A stretch of 64,000 bases of DNA from Chaetorhynchus papuensis. Taxonomy: Eukaryota > Chordata > Aves > Passeriformes > Rhipiduridae. Every line of letters begins with the position of its first letter. The first letter of the stretch is position 1. Below are positions 50,701 through 59,700 of the stretch, one piece after another. Under the pieces are notes generated by a model. That model did no database searches. It worked only from the letters and a program-made list of their open reading frames with translations, and had not been told where the DNA came from. The stretch is from contig VWYX01001363.1 in NCBI GenBank assembly GCA_013396525.1, forward strand, positions 38,015 through 102,014. The letters are read 5' to 3'. A program made the position numbers and the translations under genes.

Positions 50701-53700
50701 GATACTGAATTTCATTTTCCTCTTAAACACAAAAACATTGATTCTGACTACAGTTCACTTTGGTACAGTGAAACTAGTGAGAAGAAAGTGGTTTTTGATT
50801 TTTGTTCCTCTGGCATCTAATAATGACTGTGCTTTCTAAGCACTTTGTCTTTTCTCAGCTGTTTGAGAGAGATTGCAGTGATAGCAGAGAGAAAAGAACT
50901 GTAAATAGAAATAGGCAAGTTGTTACTAACTAGTAGAACAGAGATTGTCAAACTCTCTGTAATAGAGTGGAAAATGTTGGTATGGTTGGAAGATAACAGA
51001 AACAATTATGAACTTTAAAAGGTAATAATTAAATTAGGCCTTCTCTGAAGCTTTTCTCTATTTGGAGAACTTTAATTTGATTCCCCTCTCTTTTTAGCTC
51101 TAGCTAGAGGGCATATATAGTATTAAGACATTGCTCCCTTTTTCTTCAACAGTAGAGAGATCCATTTGAAATCTGTATTATGATAGAGAAATTGAAAAAT
51201 AATTGATTTGTTCAAATGGTAATATTGATGAAATCATCACTGAGCTTGCACTGAGGCATTGATATAGGAGTAGTCAGCTACTCTGCCAGTTGGTGATGAT
51301 GTTTTTAGGGCATGGCATAAAACAGGTCTCTGGCATTTTTTGATGACACTTTTTCTTTCCCACTGTTGTGTTTAGCAGGACTGTGATTTTATGTGATGTT
51401 GCCAGAATTGCTGTTTTAGGCATAATAGGTGAAGTAATCATCTGTTGTAATATTTTATAGATCTCTTTGGAGATGAACTTACTAATAGAGCAGATGATTT
51501 GTTCATTATTTTGCTTCTAACTTTATTATGTAATCTTATTCACTCTTTCATGTGGATAAGTTGAATTTTTTTAATGGAAGTTGAAATTTCAGTTGGCTTT
51601 TTTTCCTGTGTAAGTTAAGTTGTTGCTAGTTTAAGCAGAAATTTGAGGAAACTTGATCAAATTATTGGTAGTTTTCATGTCATGCTGAAACAATATAAAA
51701 TCTTGATATGTCTCAATGTAGTTAATTTCTTTTGTGCCATCTGGAAGCAGTGATGTGTTACCCTGGAAAAGTTGTGTTGAAAAAGTAGTGCCTTTACAAA
51801 ACTTAGAAATCTGTTGCCTGTAAAGTCATGCTTATCATTATGCATATCAAGAAAATTCATATGGTGCAGTGATAATTCCTTAAAGAAACTGACTTGCTAA
51901 TTTAAATTCATTCCTGATAACAGAATTAAACAAATGAACTCTGTAAAATAATGAAGCAGCATTTTATAGGCACTAGTGTAGGGTTAAATTTTGCAAATGT
52001 ATATCAATAAGGTTAAGAGTTAAGGGTATAAAATTTTATTGGTTTCAGTCCTTAGCATGGTAAAGTGATAATATGCTGTAAGGTAAGAAAATTGCTTGAA
52101 ACCTGTGTTGCATATCCTTAGTCCTGTAGAAAATTGTTCCAACTCTAAAACAGGCACAAGCTGCTAAGAATAAATAGAATTGTCACTGTATGATGTTGAT
52201 TAGTGGTGTGGAAAATGAAAGCTCTGAATGATGTTGCACTACTTTTTATAGGGCCTTGACTTCTAATGGGTGTCCTACAGACTGCTGTACCTGATGCCTT
52301 GTCTTGTCTAAGACAAGATGTTCTTGTGCTGAAATACTGTTCTGTTAAGAGTGGCACATGATTGGGGTATTGTTGGCCAAGTGGGCTTGGGACTAATAAA
52401 GCCTTCTTAGCACCTTTTGCCTGCTAAATCCATGCCTGCTTTAAACCTTTTACGAGACTGTGCTTGCTTGAGTTTGATGAAATTTATATTGTTTTTTAAA
52501 AGATGTAATTGATTTACTTTGTGGTTCTAAAGTAATATTCTTCATTCATTGAACTATGTGAGTTGTGTTAGCCAATAGTAGTTTTTATATTGTAATCCCT
52601 CTTTTGGAGGGGGATGTTTTTTCCAAGTCACACACAGGTGTAGGGTTAATTGTAGGGTTCTGTACCTCAACTCTGAAAAAGGAAAGAAATTATCTGTAAG
52701 AAATGCTTCTTAGTTTTCCAAATCTCTTCGAGTAATCTCTTTTTTTCCCGTTTCTCAGTTAATGGCGAGTCCTCTGCCTCTGCACCTGAAGCTGGTAATT
52801 CGTCTGTCTCCGAGGCTCCGACGGGTTCAGTCGAAGCTCCTGTGTCTTCAACAGATTGCACTAACGATGCATCAGAACCTCAGTCAGCAACAGAAGCAGC
52901 CAGTTGTTCTGAAAGCCACACTTCTGCATTACCTGTTGTGTCTGCTGGAGCAGAACCTGCAGCTGCAACAGACTGTGCTCAGCCTAATGCTCGGAACAGT
53001 ACAGCAGCAGATGCAGCAAAGCCAAGGGAATCCTCCTCCACGCCAAGTGCGTCTGCGGAACCTGTACGGCAGCAGCCTGCTAGTGCCAGTACGGAACCTT
53101 TGCCACCAGGGTATGTTGTTTTGCTTTTAATGCTGTCATTTTGTGCCATCTAAATGTGCATGTAAAGAAGCAGAAGCTTAATTCTATACAGGGATTGTCA
53201 AATGCAGGTCAACTGGCTGAGATGGGGTTGTTTGATCTAAAATGGGATTTGTACTGCTGCTATAACTGGCTGCTCTTGTCCCAGAAAGTAACAACTGATA
53301 ACTGATTTGCTGAGACGGTGCTGTGATCTTAACAGACAAACTCTTGGGCATTATGGATATGGAGACTTTTCATTTGATATTTTCAAGCTTACTTGGGCTG
53401 TAATTTGTTACTCCTTTGTTTCTTAAACTATGAGAATGTAGTAGGGACCAAAGCACTGAAAAGTGCAAATTATTGGTACATAAATGCTCGGATGTGCTTG
53501 CTGTGTAAGAATGAGTTCAATAATGTTATAGTTAAAAATAAGATTTGATATGTATGTATGTATATGCTAAGAATAGCTAGAATATTTTAATTTTACTAGA
53601 TTGTTAGAAACTGCTTTAGTAGTCTTAAATACAAAATTAAAAATCTGCTTAGACATTAAAGGAAAATACAGTAGATGCTCAAATATATATACATAGATAG

Positions 53701-56700
53701 ATCTTAACATTTTTTATACATACTTTCATGTTGGGGTGAAAAGATACCTTCAGTTCATTTTAGAAATGCTGACATTTCCATAATATTGTAAATATTAACT
53801 ATTTTAGCATTTTCTGATTACAGAAACTGTTTCTTAACCCAGAGTGTATATACCTAGTGTCATTGTAGCTGATCTTTCAGGTAGCCTGTCTTATACCTGC
53901 TCCCTGTGAAGAAGGTTCAGTAAATTATTAGTGACACTTCACTTGAGTTTCTGCAGTGAGATAAACACGAAAACAAACATTTAAAAAGAGTTACACAGTT
54001 TTTAATTTTCAGTTGCTCTGTCCTTATAGGTGGGAATTCTTTCCACACATTCTTTTTTTTAATTTATTACATGCTTTCCCACTGCGGACAGGGTCATGAG
54101 TGCCAGGCATAGTGCACACTATGGCCAACTGCATTTCTTCATCATTCCCTGATCATGTTTCTGTGGGGTTTCTATTTGGTAGTTCCCCACACCTCCCTCC
54201 TTCCTCTCCCCTCTCTCCTCTTATCACTCCCCAGCCTAATTTAGTCTCCATTATGTCTAGACCTAGGAACTCTGTAGAATGCTGCTGCTCCTCTCTTCTC
54301 TTCTTGAAATCTTAACATATAACTTCTTGAATTGCAGAAAAACTTTTGTAGCTTTATACAATGCTCTCCAATAGTGAGGAAATGCACATCCAAGCCTATG
54401 AGTCGCAGGCCAGGTGTTCTGCCTACATTTTTAGGAGCTAATGAAGTATTTATGTAAGAAAAACAAATATATATCAACTGCAGACAAGCACTTTAGCTTT
54501 TCACCTAATGTTTATCCTAGTTTCCTCTCCATTTATAAGTACTTTTATTGCATTATGGTAGTTCTCAGCATCATGAAACTTCAGCTGTTGATAATGTTTG
54601 GTCCTAGCTCCCTTTTCAATGTATGATTGTTTTGCAAAAAGAAGTAATCCCCAGGGTTATCAGATACAGAATTTGCCAGGATAGGAAATAGAACACAGGA
54701 AAGCCATCTGATAGCACACACTTCAGGTTCACTCTGAAAGATGCTGTTTGTTGGATATAGGGAACAGAGCTTCAAAATGTAAACACTCTCATTTTTTGAG
54801 AGGCATGAACTTGGAAATCCAAAGAATGCATCTCTAAGCACTTTTGGAGTGAGGTTGTTTTAGCATCCAGGCATTGAGCAGATAATTAATTGACTTTGTT
54901 CTCAGCTTAAATATAGTAGGAAAATGCTTGTGAATACTGATGTATGCTCATTATGTGCCAAGTCCTTTAAAGAAGTCTTTATGGTGGTATCAGTGCAATA
55001 GGAAGTAACTGATCTGTGTTCTGATGTGAATTTTCTTTGCTGTCCTGGAAAGGGTTTTGGACCATGGTATTTTCATTCAATGCCAAGGTACTTTTTTGTC
55101 TTAGTGGGAAGTCCCTAGGAAGTATTTTCACCTTGGCTTATGTGCAAGTCTCTTTGTCTTGAAGGTGGGAGCAAAGAAAGGATCCTCATGGTAGAACCTA
55201 TTATGTTGATCACAACACACGGACTACAACATGGGAAAGGCCACAGCCCTTACCTCCTGGGTAATGTAGACTTTTTCGAATTAAATATGATAGATGTACT
55301 GTATTTTTGTTTGTTTGTTGCTGGAAACAAACAGCAGCTCATCAACACTGTATTCTGTATCATATATTAAAAAATTCTAGCTTTCATTTAATTATATTAA
55401 TTGCAGCTAATGTTACAGGAATGTTGATACTGGGGATGTCACTAGTTTTGATCACTTGTTCAAGTACAGCTACAGAAGTATTTTATTCTTCCTTTAAAAC
55501 TTAAGCATGAAATAATGCATATCTGATCGCCTTTATTTAGGTAGCACCACTGGTTCCAAACCTCAGATTTCCCAGCAAAGTGTTCTCTGTGAAATCTGCC
55601 AACATTACTTGCAGTCACAGAAGTTTACAAAGTTAAAAATGAGGTGACAGAGAGCTGAGCAGGCAATTGCTTGAAGTCTGTGTTTGCTCACTGTGGTTAT
55701 TCTTCTACCAATTAAGTTGGGGTGCTTTTGTGTCCTTCAGAAATTAAAATCATGCCTGTGACTCCAGTAGTTCATTCAAAGTACCACCTAGGAATTTAGC
55801 ATAAAGAGAAAATTGGTTAGTAACACGACTGAAAGAATTAGCTGTTAACATTTGTGTTTCTTGAAAGCTGGGAAAGAAGAGTTGATGATCGTGGGAGAGT
55901 TTACTATGTGGACCACAACACCAGAACAACAACGTGGCAGCGACCAACGATGGAGTCAGTGAGGAACTTTGAGCAATGGCAATCTCAACGGAATCAACTG
56001 CAGGGAGCTATGCAACAATTCAACCAACGATACCTCTATTCGGTAAAGTGCACAAAATTTAGAAATTAGTAGAGGTATACGTATACTTTTTGGTTTTTAA
56101 CTTCAGAAAGAGTGATTTTACAACTATTCAATCATATGTGTTAGATGACGTTTTGCATGAGTAATTTGGATTCTGATTATTTTGAAAAAAGTTAAAAATC
56201 ATCCTTGGAGACAGAAAGTACTCCCTTCTGAGTTTTTTCCCCAGCTGGAGCTTTGTGTACTGCATTTTTGTAAGACTTTTCATGCCAGCAGTAAGAGGTG
56301 AAACTAAAGCTGTCCCTCAAAATTAAAAGGAATGTAAACACTGTTAAGGGACATTTTGAACACTAAATAACCTTCAAAATTGTTTAACTGATTAGGAGTC
56401 CTTCACTAATACAAGTGGCAATTCTTTTACTTTGAGCTTACTTGGAAGGTTGTACATCTGGTTCGGCTCTGGAATTTCCTACATGGTTTTCCATTTCTCT
56501 CAGATAGTTGCTTACCTCTGCCTGAAGAAAATATGAGTAGCTTCAAAGAGGATATTTCTTGAGTCAGGTTTTCCCATCTGTGACTGGATAAACAGGATAG
56601 TTGTTTCTTCAGAGTTAACAACGATGGTGCCTATGTGTCACTGTCACTCTAAACACTGTATTTTAAGAATTGTGCTTGGCTTCTTAAAAAATTTATCTGA

Positions 56701-59700
56701 TCCCAGGGACTTTGTAAGTGATCTGTAGCAAAGCTGAAGTGTTTTAAAGAAGAAACCATTGAAGTACAAGTCTCAAACAGCTTCATTGGAATAGGACTCT
56801 CTGCATGTGCAGACCTAATTTTGAATTTGATGGACTTTATTCACACACCCCTCTGAAGTAAAGGATGCTGCAGTATTACATTTGAAAGTTGTCAACCTCT
56901 CATTATGGAATTAGACATTGTATCTTGTCACTAGCAATAGCAGAAACATGCATCACCACTAATTTTCTGAACTCCCAGAGCTGTGCATCAAATTCAATTT
57001 GTTTTATGCAATTAGAGAAAAACAGAATGGCCAAGGCTGGAAGGGACCTCTGACAGTTGTTTGGTCCAGTGTCCCTCCTCAGGCAAGGCCACCTACAGCC
57101 AGCCATCCAGGACTGATGTCTTGTGAATATCTCCAAGGATGGAGACTCCACAACCCCTCTGGGAAACCTGTGCCAGTGCTTGGTCACCCTCCCAGTAAAA
57201 AGTGTTTCCTTATGTTTAGAGGGAACCCCCCTGTGTTTCATTGTGTGCTCATTGCCTCTGGTTTTGCCACTGTGAACCAGTGAAAACAGCCTGGCTCCAT
57301 CCTTTTTGCACCCTCCTTCAGGTATTTATACACACTGGTAACTTCTAATGCAAATCCAGGAATCACAGCTGAAGCACATTGAGCCAAAAACTCTTGCTGA
57401 CCAACTTTGTGTACTTGTGTACTACTTTGATCAGTTGCATAAAACATCTGAGAAAACTCTCTCTTTTCTGATGCCGAGAGGTTTTTTTTGAGCTAGATTT
57501 ATTCTTCGAGGAACAATATACTTTTAAAATTAAATTATGTTACTTCCTTCATTAAATGATAACCCTTACTGAAAACCACAGACCCATTTCTTAAAATGTC
57601 TCACCTGACCTTAGAATCATTAAATGAGGATTTGCTAGTGAGACAGAATATACTTGAAGGAAAAGAAAACTTGGCTGTTTGCATCTCTCTAGAATTCTGT
57701 TTTCTAAGTATTATATCTGTTGCACAGGTAGAATTCACAGTTCATTGAGGGGGAAGAATTGAAATTATATTGAAGAAAAAGTGGTTTTTTGTTTTTTGGT
57801 TTTTTTACTTTAGTGTGCTTCTGTATACTTTTCTTCTAGAATAGTTAAGGTCAAGCTATAGCTACCTTTTTATGCTGTGGTGACATACCAGGACTCTGCC
57901 TATATAGCACTTTGAGTGAGATTGTATTTTATTGTTTGGGAAAAAGTAGATGAATACTTTTGGTTAGAGAATGTTTCAATTATCTTTTGTGGTCAAAGCT
58001 AAACTATGTAAAGAAAGAAAAGTAGACATGATACAGTTGTTTTAACTGCTTTCATTTTTACCTGGATTCATTTATCATAGTCATTTTAGAAGTGAATCTG
58101 CCTGGTCTTTCAGTGTGTTCTGTTAAATATACAGCTCTGTGTGGCCAGCAGCCACACACAAATCCTCAGACCCATTAAGGTTGGAAATATCTGAATCGTG
58201 CCACCATTCAGTTCTTTGGCAGACAGCATTTTGCTTTTGTGCACTCTTCTTTTTTTACACTCACCACAGAGAAGTCTTTGGTTAGGGGGTCATTGTGACT
58301 GTGTAGTCTCCTAAAGCAGAAAAGACTTACTGCATTTGCTGCTGGAATAACTATAATTCTCTGTTCCTGTGTAGTAGCTGGTGGCTGGAACAACCACGCA
58401 GCTCAGTTTTGAGTGTAACTTGTGCATTTCCTTCTGATCCTTGATCTATTTTTCCTTCAGAGAAAAAATATCATAGGTTTGTTTTGCCTGAATTTGCTGC
58501 TGTAAGCTCCTAAGTTCTTTTGACATTTTTGTATTGCAAATGCTATGTAAAGCAGTATTAGTTCCTAAGACACTCTTTGGAAAACACAGCATGGTCATAG
58601 CTTGGTTTCCCTATATCAAAATTCCATCCTGCACCCACATACACTAAAAGTTAGTGTCCACAAATTTTAGGGGTGGATGCTTTTAATTATAAATTAGAGC
58701 ATGGATCCTATAGTCTGTGGGATTTCTGCCTTTAGTTTTTATTTTTCCCTATGCTTTGTATTTTTGGGAGCGACTTGGGGATTTCTGCAAGGTTACAGTA
58801 TATTATGAGCTTAGCATGCGTTTACATAATAATATAATCCCTTTTTTTTCCCCTTTTAGCCTTACTGTATGCTGGTACAATTTTGCCCATCCACATATGA
58901 ATGCCACTGCATTTAAAAAAAAAATTACAAAATTTGAAAATAGCCAAACATCCAGGGAAGTTATCATGTATTGAGGAAGTAAAACCCCCTGTGCTGGCAG
59001 TAGTCACTGTGCTTGGAGATGTTTATTATGGTAAAATGTGTTCTTAAGCAAGAACTTTGTGCTTATCTGCTGATACAGCTTCCTCAAAACTTGTATGAAC
59101 ACTTTGTACGACTACTCAAGTTTGCTGTGGGAAGGGAAAAGGAGAGTACATTAAGTTGGAAACAAGTGTGCAAAGCATATTTTATTATCATATAATCCAA
59201 GTTTCTCTGCAAAACCAGATTAAAAATGGCACGATAGGGGTTTTTTTGCAGAATAAATAGTCTTCAGGACTAGTGGTAATCTTAAAACACACTGAGAAAA
59301 TAATATGAATAATATTTGGCCTAACTGGAAGTCCTCTTGTTTTTAAATAGGCTTCGATGTTGTCAGCAGAAAATGATCCACTTGGGCCTTTACCACCAGG
59401 CTGGGGTAAGTTAATTAGCTGTGGATTTCAGGAGGTGGCTGTTACAGAAACTTGGAATGCAGTTGTTGTATAGTGGATTTTTTTCTTTTCTTCCCTTAGA
59501 AAGGAGAGTGGATTCAAATGATAGGGTGTATTTTGTAAATCATAACACAAAGACAACACAGTGGGAAGACCCTCGAACTCAAGGGTAGGTGTGTATAATG
59601 ACTGTGCAGATACAAAAAGGTCTTGCTTAATTATTTTATATCATGATATGGGAGAAAAAGCACTGCCTGCAATTTCTTTTGCAGTTTACAAAATGAGGAC

